The position numbers and the translations under genes were made by a program. Below are positions 17,923 through 27,052 of a DNA stretch of 64,000 nucleotides, in pieces; the stretch's first letter is position 1; each line of letters opens with the position of its first letter. Origin of the DNA: JAKAGZ01 sp963772675 (GTDB lineage Bacteria > Bacteroidota > Ignavibacteria > Ignavibacteriales > Ignavibacteriaceae); assembly GCA_963772675.1 (NCBI GenBank), contig CAVYYF010000011.1:285317-349316 (forward strand). Reading direction: 5' to 3'. Below the pieces are notes generated by a model. It was not told where the DNA came from, did no database searches, and worked only from the letters and a program-made list of their open reading frames with translations.

Positions 17923-19198
17923 TGTTATTACTCCAAGAATTTATTGCGTGATTTTTAATTTCGTATTGTGCCAGTGCGTAATGAAGAACCTCAAGCACAA
18001 TGCCCCATTTATAATCCCGACCTTTCGGTTTGCAGTAACAGCCATCCGGAGTAAATTCACGTTTCCAATTTAAGACTTCATTGAGCGGCTGTCCTAGCAA
18101 TGGTCTTTCATTTTCAATGGCTCTCATTAGAGTTTCCGGGTTCTCCAAATATTCACACATAAAAGAATAACCCGTATCTCCATCTGCAGGTACACAACTT
18201 AATGAAATTATCCTATAATTGTTTGTTGCCGGACTCAGTTTTATATGATAATCAAACTTTAAAGGATGCCCTAAGTTAGAACAGGTTGTACCTTCATATT
18301 CAAATATAGCTTTAACTGAACTATCATTCAAAAATTGCAGCTTAAGTCTTTGCTGTGACCATTTCTTAAGTGCTTTTAATCCAAAATTATATTTTGCATT
18401 TTGATTCAGTACGCATTCAATTTCTTCAGAATAATTTTCAGGCTGCAGCTTTGAAACATCTTCAATCTGCTTGCGCGGATGTTTATAAGTTGCCCTGCGA
18501 TACTGGCAGGATAAAAGTGAGCAAGTATTGCAGGGGACCAATTCACCGAGGTTCTGAATTTTATTTAAATCCGGCGATATTCCGAACACGGCAAGTAAAG
18601 ATTTTTTTGGATTGAGCATTCCTGCTTCCAGGACTTCAATTTTTCCCGGCAGCTGATTTATTTTTTTCTTTATTATCAGCTCGTTTAGTTTTACTTGTTC
18701 TGAAACGTCCCATCCCGTATATCCAGGGCTGTAATGAGGAAGAATAGCGAGTTTCTGTTTATCAGCCCAGGCACAGAAACGTGCGCCTGTGTTTGTGACT
18801 AAATGTTCAACAACAGCAGAACCAAAAATTTCAAGAAAAAAATATTCATCGGGCTTTCCTTCCTGCCACAACTGATGAGATTTTTCTTCACATTCTTTCC
18901 CAGCACTTATTGCCGTAAGAAATGCGCTATGAACTTTACCTTTTGTAAGTTGATCGTGTAATTTTTTTGAAGTGAATTCGACACCACTGATCCTGAACTT
19001 GCCGTTTTGAATGTCAAGTTCATCTGTTTTTATTACATAGATCCAGGGCTTTCCGTTTTCGGTGTACCATTGTCTTGCCCAATCTGCAAGTTCCTTTGGT
19101 CTTCCTTCAAGCTTGTGATCAGGTGGATAACCAAGCAGGCGTTTGTATTCTGATTCCCTGACATTTATATCAGGGCTTGTGTCGATTAGCTCATTCAT
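17915..19198 (-). CDS. MetH activation-domain-like protein
   Basis: The 427-residue protein resembles the C-terminal activation domain of methionine synthase, where SAM and reduced flavodoxin rescue oxidised cobalamin: HYSPGYTGWDVSEQVKL near 160 and NPKKSLLAVFGISPD near 201 are the tell-tale stretches. A Cys cluster (CNTCSLLSCQYR, near 224-235) and further C-terminal Cys residues (CYCKPKGRDY) could bind a metal centre. The half after about residue 240 is unfamiliar. It overlaps the reactivase gene upstream by 8 bp and the unknown gene downstream by 8 bp. A role in keeping the corrinoid protein active is inferred. Confidence 0.75.
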   Translation of the reverse strand: MNELIDTSPDINVRESEYKRLLGYPPDHKLEGRPKELADWARQWYTENGKPWIYVIKTDELDIQNGKFRISGVEFTSKKLHDQLTKGKVHSAFLTAISAGKECEEKSHQLWQEGKPDEYFFLEIFGSAVVEHLVTNTGARFCAWADKQKLAILPHYSPGYTGWDVSEQVKLNELIIKKKINQLPGKIEVLEAGMLNPKKSLLAVFGISPDLNKIQNLGELVPCNTCSLLSCQYRRATYKHPRKQIEDVSKLQPENYSEEIECVLNQNAKYNFGLKALKKWSQQRLKLQFLNDSSVKAIFEYEGTTCSNLGHPLKFDYHIKLSPATNNYRIISLSCVPADGDTGYSFMCEYLENPETLMRAIENERPLLGQPLNEVLNWKREFTPDGCYCKPKGRDYKWGIVLEVLHYALAQYEIKNHAINSWSNNSD

Positions 19199-20867
19199 AT
19201 TGAATTGTCTTAAAGGAATCTACCGGGTTGAACTGGCAACCTTCAACAAAATAATCGAAGAAAGAAGGATCGCTTTCAAGCCGGCAGTGAACTATCTTTT
19301 TTATAAGGTTTTCAAGTTCTTCTCGTTTTGATTTTGAAAGAAGCGCAATACTTGCTCCTTCAATTGCAGCATTCCCTATCTGGAAAATTTTGGAATCATC
19401 TATATTAGGTATTAACCCGATTCTCTTTGAAGATTGAATATCCAGGTACCTGCCGAAACCTCCTGCAAGATAAAATGTATCGATATCGTTAAACTTAATT
19501 CCGTACTTATTAAAAATACAATGAAGCCCGGCTACATTTGCTCCTTTTGCCTGTGCAAGTTCGTTTATGTCGCTTTCATTTACGTAAACGTGAGATTCAT
19601 CCTCAGAATACAAAATAATTTCGTGCTCATCGTGCTCAAATCGGCCGAGTGAATTCATTCTTTTATTTTTCAGTAGTTCGCTTAAAATATCAACCAGACC
19701 CGAGCCGCAGATTCCTTCGGGAATTCCGTTACCTATAACTTTATTCTTTATTGTTCCATCTGCATTTATTTTTACTTTTTCTATAGCACCGGGAAGTCCA
19801 GGCATTCCGCAGGAAATATTTCCGCCTTCGAATGCAGGGCCCGCGGGACAGGAAGCCGCTAAGATTTTGTCTTTGTTGCCAAGTATTAGTTCCGTGTTTG
19901 TTCCTATATCCATTATTGCAATTAATTTTTCTTCATTTGCAAGATCGACTGCAAGCATACACGCTGCGGCATCTGCTCCAACGTGTCCACTGATTATGGG
20001 AAGACCGTAAATACGCGCTTTTGGATTAATCGGCAATAGCAATCTTTTAGGAAATCCAGTCAGACTCGTTGTTGTTCTTTTTCCATCACCCATTTCAATT
20101 TCAGTAATTGATCTGTATGGATTCTGCCCGATTGAATAAACATTCAGGCGGAAGAAAAGATCACGCATAGTTGAGTTGCCGGCAACAACCATTTCGTAAA
20201 TGCTTTTCGGATCAACGGGGAATTCTTCGATAGCGTGTGTTAAATATCCGGCAAGAGTTCGCTGAAGCAGTTTCCCTTTATTTTCTGTGTCATAATGAAT
20301 TCGTGACATTACATCCGAGCCGCCGAATCTCTGTGGATTTTCGAAAGAAGAATCTGCAACAATCTCTCCCGTTTCAAGATTTATAAGTCGAAGCACGACA
20401 GTTGTTGTTCCAAGGTCCATCGCAATACCGTGAATTGGTCCGGTTGTTTTATCAATTTCAATTCCGTCTAAAAGAATTCTTTCGCCATCTCGAGTTATTG
20501 CAGGATCAGGTTTTAGTTTTGTATTGCTGGTAGGAAGTTTCAGCGCTTTAGTTTCAATTCTCATATTGCCGCGGCGCATTGTATTGCACCTTATAACTCC
20601 CGAATCAGCAATTATCTTTGCCTGGCAGGACAGCCTGAAATTCCCTTTTCCGGAAGGAATAAATTTACGGGATAAATGTGATTCCTTTGATGTCGGCTCT
20701 GAAAGGCATTCCATTCCTTCGGTGATTTCAACCATACATTCCTTACACTTTCCCTGCGTTATGCAGGAAGTTGGCACACGTATTCCCGCTGATCCTGCGA
20801 TTTCGAATAGTGAGGAATCTTTTTCCGCTTTTATTTCGTGATTGTTAAAATGTACAGTTATGCTCAT
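19191..20867 (-). CDS. Ferredoxin/ASKHA corrinoid-protein reactivase (RACo/RamA-type)
   Basis: The 558-residue protein has an N-terminal [2Fe-2S] ferredoxin domain with Cys35, Cys41, Cys44 and Cys81, a linker, and an ASKHA ATPase domain starting at DLGTTTVV (151-158), with VAGNSTMRDLFF and IMDIGTNTE as further phosphate-loop motifs. Proteins of this type use ATP to drive reduction of Co(II) to Co(I) corrinoid. It is the first gene of the operon, and its presence argues that the cluster runs a corrinoid cycle that is prone to oxidation. Confidence 0.9.
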   Translation of the reverse strand: MSITVHFNNHEIKAEKDSSLFEIAGSAGIRVPTSCITQGKCKECMVEITEGMECLSEPTSKESHLSRKFIPSGKGNFRLSCQAKIIADSGVIRCNTMRRGNMRIETKALKLPTSNTKLKPDPAITRDGERILLDGIEIDKTTGPIHGIAMDLGTTTVVLRLINLETGEIVADSSFENPQRFGGSDVMSRIHYDTENKGKLLQRTLAGYLTHAIEEFPVDPKSIYEMVVAGNSTMRDLFFRLNVYSIGQNPYRSITEIEMGDGKRTTTSLTGFPKRLLLPINPKARIYGLPIISGHVGADAAACMLAVDLANEEKLIAIMDIGTNTELILGNKDKILAASCPAGPAFEGGNISCGMPGLPGAIEKVKINADGTIKNKVIGNGIPEGICGSGLVDILSELLKNKRMNSLGRFEHDEHEIILYSEDESHVYVNESDINELAQAKGANVAGLHCIFNKYGIKFNDIDTFYLAGGFGRYLDIQSSKRIGLIPNIDDSKIFQIGNAAIEGASIALLSKSKREELENLIKKIVHCRLESDPSFFDYFVEGCQFNPVDSFKTIQYE

Positions 20868-21233
20868 CTGATAATTTATTATAGTCTTTTTTTAATATTT
20901 GACAGGATTATTTACTAAAGTGATAATAATATAATCTTATAAAGATTAATAAAAAAAGATTTCGAAATTCGTTAAAAATTGAACTAAATATAGAAAAGAT
21001 TGAACCATCAATGAAAATCTTGAAGATGAAGTCCGGGCTAAGCTATTAGTAACCCCTTGGTTATCTATAGAGTTAAAGATTAAATTAAAATATGTTATTC
21101 AATTATGAAATTGAATATTAATTGAGCAGTGTTATATAGTAAAAAGGAAGTCCTAGTTTTTAAGTTCTAATGTTCATAGCACTACACTTCTGTCTGAATG
21201 ATGTGTTTTTGGTATGCTCTTATCTAAAGAGAA
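20868..21233. other. Intergenic region upstream of the corrinoid operon
   Basis: These 366 AT-rich bases hold no coding sequence I can support. I looked for cobalamin or SAM riboswitch cores on the minus strand, which would suit the operon it precedes, and saw none. The only structure noted is a small hairpin (TAACC at 21050-21054 with GGTTA at 21059-21063). Confidence 0.5.
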
Positions 21234-21527
21234 CTATTTTATTACAGATACTGTGGCTCTGGTTCCTTCCTTATACAGTGGTAACAACTCTGACTGACTA
21301 TTCCATTTTGCTGCTGGTGGTATGGGAATGTATCGGTAGTTTTTATTACCAAAATCAGGCTTTTGGCAGAGAACCCCGGCCTTCTCTTTAAGTTTTTCTG
21401 ATCGCATCAAGTTCATGAGAATCTTTGCCTGATTTTTAAAATTTTTACTTAAGGAATTATTATTATCCTGTGACATTGCAGGAATAGTGAAGGAAATCAA
21501 CAATATTGCAGAAAAAAGTAATTTCAT
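21234..21527 (-). CDS. Small exported protein of unknown function
   Basis: The 97-residue product starts at ATG 21527, which has a strong GGGGGATA ribosome site, and begins with a signal peptide (MKLLFSAILLISFTIPAMS). The mature part is polar (NNNSLSKNFKNQAK) and ends with YIPIPPAAKWNSQSELLPLY. I recognise no domain. The longer reading to 21629 has no ribosome site and would bury the signal peptide. It stands alone between the corrinoid operon and the LytS gene. Confidence 0.55.
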   Translation of the reverse strand: MKLLFSAILLISFTIPAMSQDNNNSLSKNFKNQAKILMNLMRSEKLKEKAGVLCQKPDFGNKNYRYIPIPPAAKWNSQSELLPLYKEGTRATVSVIK

Positions 21528-21867
21528 ATTTATATCCCCCTTTATTTGAATGTAGTTAATTATTGTGGGAATATAATAGCAATAATTAGTAGTATTAAAG
21601 AATATAGAATTTGTTCCAGAGTTCAACAAATTGAAAGAGAGTGTAGAAAATCTGTTTGAATATCAAAACCTTAAAGCCTTAATCCTTTTGCCACAAATAC
21701 ATTTACCCGTTCATCATTTTATAAAACCACTGAAAACAAAAAATCATCTGTATGGCTCATATTCGGTAATTTAGCACACTATTTGATTCCATTTTTTGAG
21801 GCATTGGCTTTGAAAGAAAAAATAAAAGGAAGGAAATTTTTTTTAAACGAAGATACGACTATATTTA
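21528..21867. other. Intergenic region upstream of the LytS-type kinase
   Basis: About 340 AT-rich bases between the divergent small exported protein and the histidine kinase. I see no RNA gene, clear terminator or repeat. It must hold the promoters for both flanking genes. Confidence 0.4.
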
Positions 21868-23001
21868 ATGTCAAAGAGCAACACAAATATAAATGGCTGG
21901 GCGCAATCCTCGAAAGAACAGGTTTCACTAACCGGTAATGGAAACCGCAATTTAATGAACAGAAAAAAAATATATTGGCTGAGCCAGATAAGCGGCTGGC
22001 TTTTATTTGCAGCCATTAATATTGCTATTTATGCTTCATTCAGTGATCTTAACTGGAGCAGGTTGCTGATCACATTTTACCTGAGTTTCACTGGAGTATC
22101 CTTAACGCACATCTATAGAAGCGTTATCAGGAAAAATGATTGGCTAAATCTGCCGCTAAAGCAAATAATTCCCCGTGTTCTTATAAGTAGTGTAATAATC
22201 GGCACAATAATAGTCTTGCTCATTTATTCAGTTTACGCTTTTTCAGGACTTTACGCTGTTTCTAAACTCAGACTAGGCGGGTTCATTTTCAGTTCTTTTA
22301 ATATCAGCATAGTGGTTCTTGTCTGGGGATTAATTTATTTCTCCGTTCATTATTTTGAGAATTATAAGAAAGCTGAGATTGAGTCATTGATCTGGGAAGC
22401 AGCTGTAAAAGATTTTGAATTAAAAACTCTTAAGTCACAACTGAATCCTCATTTTATGTTTAATGCATTGAACAGCATTCGCGCACTTATCCAGGAGGAT
22501 CCAAACAGCGCACAAACTGCTGTGACGAAGCTCTCGAATATTTTAAGATATTCACTCAAGATTGAAAGAATAGAAACAATCTCGCTCGAAGATGAAATGT
22601 TAACAGTTGCGGATTACCTTGCTCTTGAAACTATAAGATTTGAAGAAAGATTAAAATATAAAATTAAACTCGATCCGGTTTCAAGAAATGTTGAAATACC
22701 ACCAATGATGATTCAGACTCTTGTTGAGAATGGAATAAAACACGGAGTTTCCAAAAGAAGAGAAGGCGGAGAGATAACAATTAAGTCTGATGTAATTGAT
22801 TCAAAATTAAAAATTGAAATTAAAAACAGCGGCCAAATAGATACTGATTCATTACAGAAAGCAAAAGGATTTGGCATTAGCAATACTAAACATCGATTGA
22901 GTTTGCTTTACGGTGAGAAAGCTGTTTTCTCAATTAAAAATTATTCTGAAAATGAAGTAATAGCTGAATTAGTAATTCCAATCGGAGGTTCAAATTTATG
23001 A
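21868..23001 (+). CDS. LytS-family sensor histidine kinase
   Basis: The 377-residue membrane kinase has four predicted transmembrane helices in its first ~165 residues and then the His_kinase domain with the H-box NPHFMFNALNSI and an HATPase domain (VENGIKHGV, then GFGISNTKHRL). There is no separate sensor domain, so a signal would be read in or near the membrane. An alternative start at ATG 21955 (MNRKKIYWLSQISGW) gives a more typical N-terminus. The stop overlaps the start of the response-regulator gene by ATGA, so the two are translationally coupled. Confidence 0.9.
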   Translation: MSKSNTNINGWAQSSKEQVSLTGNGNRNLMNRKKIYWLSQISGWLLFAAINIAIYASFSDLNWSRLLITFYLSFTGVSLTHIYRSVIRKNDWLNLPLKQIIPRVLISSVIIGTIIVLLIYSVYAFSGLYAVSKLRLGGFIFSSFNISIVVLVWGLIYFSVHYFENYKKAEIESLIWEAAVKDFELKTLKSQLNPHFMFNALNSIRALIQEDPNSAQTAVTKLSNILRYSLKIERIETISLEDEMLTVADYLALETIRFEERLKYKIKLDPVSRNVEIPPMMIQTLVENGIKHGVSKRREGGEITIKSDVIDSKLKIEIKNSGQIDTDSLQKAKGFGISNTKHRLSLLYGEKAVFSIKNYSENEVIAELVIPIGGSNL

Positions 23002-23717
23002 AAGCAATAATTATTGATGATGAAAGACTTGCCCGTGTTGAATTGAAGAGACTTTTATCTCAACACAAAGAAATAAACATTGTAGGTGAAGCCGTTAATG
23101 TTGACGACGCCATAACCAAAATTACAGAATTAAATCCCGAACTGATTTTTTTAGATATACAAATGCCGGGCAAAAACGGATTTGAATTACTGGAAGAACT
23201 TGACAGTGTTCCTACAGTGATCTTTACAACAGCATATGATGAGTATGCTCTGAAAGCATTTGAATATAACGCGCTTGATTATTTATTGAAACCAATCGAG
23301 CCGAAACGCCTTGAAGAAACCATCAAGAAAGTTATTGAAAGAAACAAAAAAGATACTGTCGCTTCATTAGATCAACCTGTACTTAAAGAAGAAGACCAGA
23401 TATTTGTTAAAGATGGTGAAAAATGCTGGTTTGTTAAGCTTGGGACTATTCGTCTGATGGAATCCGAAGGCAATTATGTAAGATTGTATTTTGAAGATAA
23501 CAAACCACTGATTCTCAGGACACTGAATTATTTAGATGAAAGACTCGACAGTAAAGCTTTTTTCCGTGCTAGCAGAAAACACATAATAAATTTAAAGTGG
23601 ATCGAGAACATCGAGCCCTGGTTGAATGGGGGGCTTCTTGTAAAATTGAAAGGTGGAAACAAAGTGGAAGTTTCCAGGCGTCAGGCAATAAAATTTAAGG
23701 AAATGCTGAGTTTATAA
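22998..23717 (+). CDS. LytTR-family response regulator
   Basis: The 239-residue protein has an N-terminal receiver domain (IIDDERLAR; phospho-acceptor Asp in LIFLDIQMPG; ending KPIEPKRL) and a C-terminal LytTR DNA-binding domain (VRLYFEDNKPLILRTLNYLDERL, then FRASRKHIIN). It is the partner of the kinase just upstream. Targets are unknown. A clear hairpin follows the stop codon. Confidence 0.93.
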   Translation: MKAIIIDDERLARVELKRLLSQHKEINIVGEAVNVDDAITKITELNPELIFLDIQMPGKNGFELLEELDSVPTVIFTTAYDEYALKAFEYNALDYLLKPIEPKRLEETIKKVIERNKKDTVASLDQPVLKEEDQIFVKDGEKCWFVKLGTIRLMESEGNYVRLYFEDNKPLILRTLNYLDERLDSKAFFRASRKHIINLKWIENIEPWLNGGLLVKLKGGNKVEVSRRQAIKFKEMLSL

Positions 23718-23725
23718 GTTCAAAA

Positions 23726-23759
23726 GCATAGTCTGTCGGCAGACTATGCTACATTTTAT
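23726..23759 (+). terminator. Terminator after the LytS/LytTR pair
   Basis: A perfect 10-bp stem (GCATAGTCTG / CAGACTATGC) closes a TCGG tetraloop at 23726-23749 and is followed by the T-rich TACATTTTAT. It lies 8 bp after the stop codon. Confidence 0.75.
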
Positions 23760-23834
23760 CCGCATTAATTCTTATCTTTGCAGCAACTATTTTCATTGCT
23801 CACCAAAATTCTGAGGGTATTTAAATTGATCTCA

Positions 23835-25649
23835 ATGAAAGATTTTTTCAGGAATCCGGAGAAGACTGGCTATTCGCTTTCTCCGAATGGGGAATATTTT
23901 GCTTTTATGATGCCATGGAAAAACCGGTTGAATATTTTCGTAGAAAAGATCGGCAGCGAAGAAGTTGTTCGCATTACAAATGAATCGGAACGCGATGTTG
24001 CTGAATATTACTGGGCAAATAATGAACGGATAGTTTATTTGAAGGATTCAGGCGGAGATGAAAATTTCATGCTATTTGCAGCTAATATCGATGGCTCAAA
24101 TAATATCGATTTAACACCTTTTGAAAAAGTGACTGTACAGATTATCGATGAACTAGAAGAGAACGATGAAGAAATGATAATCGCTTTGAATAAACGAGAT
24201 TCTACTGTTTTCGATGTCTACAGGATGAATGTTATATCTGGTAAGCATAGTCTCATTGCAGAAAATCCCGGTAATATTACCGGATGGCTTACTGATCACG
24301 ATGGTAAGTTAAGAGTTGCCACGACCACGGACGGAGTAAACTCTAGTCTTCTTTACAGAAAAACAGAAAGTGAGGAATTCAAATTAGTAACCACCTGTAA
24401 TTTTAAAGAAGCGCTTCAACCTTTAATGTTCACATTTGATAATAATTTTTTGTATGTAAGTTCCAATATTGGCAGGGATAAGGCATCAATTGTTAAATAT
24501 GATCCCGAAAATAATAAAGAAATCGAACTGATCTATGAAAATCCGAATGTAGATGTCGAAAATTTGTTGAGCTCAAAAAAAAGAAAGGTAATTACCGGGG
24601 TTTTGTTTTTTACAGAAAAAAGAAATTATCATTTTTTTGATGAACAAAGGAAAAAACTTCAAAACGATCTTGAAGAAAAACTTCCCGGCTATGAAGTAGT
24701 AATTGCAGATCAGAATAAAGACGAAGATAAAATTCTGGTAAGAACTTACAGTGATAAATCGCGCGGCGCATATTATTTTTATAATACATTCACAAATGAT
24801 TTTTTTAAGATTGCGGAGGTAAGTCCGTGGCTTGTTGAAAATTCTCTTGCTTCCATGGAGCCGATAAAGTATAAATCTAGAGACGGTTTAACAATTCACG
24901 GATATCTGACCCTTCCTAAAAATGTTGAACAAAAAAATCTTCCGACAGTAATTATAGTACACGGTGGTCCGTGGGCTCGAGACAATTGGGGTTTCAATCC
25001 TGAAGCCCAGTTCCTTGCAAACAGAGGTTATGCCGTTCTTCAAATAAATTACCGGGGGTCAACCGGCTATGGCAGAAAGTTCTGGGAATCTAGCTTCAAA
25101 CAATGGGGAAAGAAGATGCAGGACGATATTACCGACGGTACAAACTGGCTTATTTCATCCGGAATTGCAGATGAAAAAAATATAGGAATTTACGGAGGTT
25201 CCTATGGTGGCTATTCTGTACTTGCCGGACTTGCATTTACGCCTGATCTTTTCGCTTGCGGAGTTGATTATGTCGGGGTTTCAAATCTCTTTACTTTTAT
25301 GAATTCTATACCTCCATACTGGAAACCTTTTCTTGATATGTTTTATGAGATGGTAGGCAACCCTGAAGTAGACAAGGAAATATTAAAACAAGCCTCGCCG
25401 GTTTTTCATGTTGATAAAATTAAAGCTCCTTTACTTATTGCCCAAGGTACAAATGACCCGCGAGTTGCTAAAAATGAATCTGATCAGATTGTAGAAGCGT
25501 TAAAGAAAAGAGGGATTGATGTTCCTTACCTTGTGAAGGATAATGAAGGCCACGGCTTTCACAACGAAGAAAACCGCTTCGAGTTTTACAGAGCCATGGA
25601 AATATTTCTCGGGAAGCATCTGGGTGGTAAAGTAGAGAAAGCTGATTAA
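23835..25649 (+). CDS. S9-family prolyl-oligopeptidase-like peptidase
   Basis: The 604-residue protein has an N-terminal beta-propeller-like half and a C-terminal alpha/beta-hydrolase domain. The nucleophile motif is GGSYGGY, the oxyanion region HGGPWARDNWG, and the catalytic His lies in EGHGFHNEEN near the end. No signal peptide is visible, so it probably acts in the cytoplasm as an acylaminoacyl/dipeptidyl peptidase. ATG 23835 is preferred over TTG 23778. Its stop overlaps the stop of the convergent gene at 25646 by 4 bp. Confidence 0.9.
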   Translation: MKDFFRNPEKTGYSLSPNGEYFAFMMPWKNRLNIFVEKIGSEEVVRITNESERDVAEYYWANNERIVYLKDSGGDENFMLFAANIDGSNNIDLTPFEKVTVQIIDELEENDEEMIIALNKRDSTVFDVYRMNVISGKHSLIAENPGNITGWLTDHDGKLRVATTTDGVNSSLLYRKTESEEFKLVTTCNFKEALQPLMFTFDNNFLYVSSNIGRDKASIVKYDPENNKEIELIYENPNVDVENLLSSKKRKVITGVLFFTEKRNYHFFDEQRKKLQNDLEEKLPGYEVVIADQNKDEDKILVRTYSDKSRGAYYFYNTFTNDFFKIAEVSPWLVENSLASMEPIKYKSRDGLTIHGYLTLPKNVEQKNLPTVIIVHGGPWARDNWGFNPEAQFLANRGYAVLQINYRGSTGYGRKFWESSFKQWGKKMQDDITDGTNWLISSGIADEKNIGIYGGSYGGYSVLAGLAFTPDLFACGVDYVGVSNLFTFMNSIPPYWKPFLDMFYEMVGNPEVDKEILKQASPVFHVDKIKAPLLIAQGTNDPRVAKNESDQIVEALKKRGIDVPYLVKDNEGHGFHNEENRFEFYRAMEIFLGKHLGGKVEKAD

Positions 25650-27052
25650 GATTTCCCCTTTTTAATTTCTGCTTTCTCTCTTTTCTTTTTCCACAGTAAC
25701 CACAAATCAATAAATAAAAGAGTAAAGAAAGGTATATACTCAATCATCTGTGCGAATAGATATTCCTTCCAGATGTTACCTAGTGGACTAAAGTTCGAAA
25801 AATTTATTGTAAACAATAAACTTGTAACGGAATAAAAGTTAAACATCGGGTTTATAGAAGCGATCCACCCTAAATACCATGGGAATAATGTTGTACCGAA
25901 AATAATCAGAGCAATGAATACGCCGTAAGCGGCCTTTGTAAAATCTTTGTAAAAATAAGAAATCAGTCCAATAGAAATAATAAGAAGGCCGGCACACACA
26001 AACCTTGAATTCTCCGGGCTAAGATAGTTGTGCTTAAGAATGTAATAAATAGAACTATTGAATTCCCATTTTTTTAAATAAGTAACGAGGGAACTGAAAA
26101 CGGAAATATCTTTGTAAATAAATGGTGCGTAACAGCAAGCTGTTATTCCGAGGAATATTAACAAAAAATAAAATGATTTTTTCAGTCCGGCTTTTTTTAA
26201 AATTAAGGGGAAAAGAACTATCGGGTACATCTTTGAAAGAAAAGCCAGGGCAAATGGAACAGAAGCAAAATATATTCTGTCTTTTTCCATTAGATATAAA
26301 AAGAGAAGCATGAAAAATATCCCGATAAGGTCTATGTGAACATTAACGAAATATTCCAGCAATATTAATGGCATCCAGGCGTAAAGAATAATATTATTCA
26401 GATCAACCTGCTTCAGATAAAAAAACTTTAAAAGTAAGAACATTATCATCAGATCAAAGAAAATATAAATTATTTTTAATCCCTCAGAATTTTCGCCTAC
26501 TAAGTGATATGCAGATAAAAAAGTTGCCTGAGCCACAGGCGGGTAAATAGTTACCATATTTTTATAAGTTACATCTTTATACACCTGGTCACGATATTCT
26601 ACAAGTTGCGAATCCTGGGGAGCTGTGGTAAAAGGGTTATATCCCTGACTTAAGATTTTCCCTTCCCAGAGATACCTGTAAACATCGTGAGAAGTAGTGA
26701 GAGAGGCGGGGAATAGTGTAAGTCTGAAAATAAGTCCGAAAAATATCACGAACAGTGGAATTGCCAGTTTGTCTTCGTCGCTTTTTTTGAAGGATAAAAC
26801 TTTTGCAAAAAATCTTAGAAGCGAATTATTTTTTTTAGTATCAGTAGGTTCCTCTTCATTTTGTTCGTCATTACCCAATTTTTTAATTAAATAAAGAGTT
26901 ATAAGCATTATCAGGAAGGCTTCAAAGTAGATGAACATATAAAGAGGAATGTTTCCTGACTTTCCATTGAAAAAGATAAATACAAGGAAGAAAGCCTCCA
27001 TCAGGAAGCCTGCTATAAAAACAAAAGTTGTAATGGATTTTTGATTACTCAT
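25646..27052 (-). CDS. Polytopic glycosyltransferase, GT87-like
   Basis: The 468-residue protein has about a dozen membrane helices. A periplasmic loop after the second or third helix carries SHDVYRYLWEGKILSQGYNPF and YPPVAQ, typical of polyprenol-phosphate-sugar-dependent transferases (GT87/DUF2029 and relatives). Such enzymes add sugars to lipids or glycans on the outer face of the inner membrane. Donor and acceptor are unknown. Its start shares one base with the stop of the upstream outer-membrane receptor gene. Confidence 0.75.
   Translation of the reverse strand: MSNQKSITTFVFIAGFLMEAFFLVFIFFNGKSGNIPLYMFIYFEAFLIMLITLYLIKKLGNDEQNEEEPTDTKKNNSLLRFFAKVLSFKKSDEDKLAIPLFVIFFGLIFRLTLFPASLTTSHDVYRYLWEGKILSQGYNPFTTAPQDSQLVEYRDQVYKDVTYKNMVTIYPPVAQATFLSAYHLVGENSEGLKIIYIFFDLMIMFLLLKFFYLKQVDLNNIILYAWMPLILLEYFVNVHIDLIGIFFMLLFLYLMEKDRIYFASVPFALAFLSKMYPIVLFPLILKKAGLKKSFYFLLIFLGITACCYAPFIYKDISVFSSLVTYLKKWEFNSSIYYILKHNYLSPENSRFVCAGLLIISIGLISYFYKDFTKAAYGVFIALIIFGTTLFPWYLGWIASINPMFNFYSVTSLLFTINFSNFSPLGNIWKEYLFAQMIEYIPFFTLLFIDLWLLWKKKREKAEIKKGKS

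Noticed and set aside
20868..21233. Search for a cobalamin or SAM riboswitch before the corrinoid operon
   Set aside because: No B12-box or SAM-I core was visible on the minus strand.
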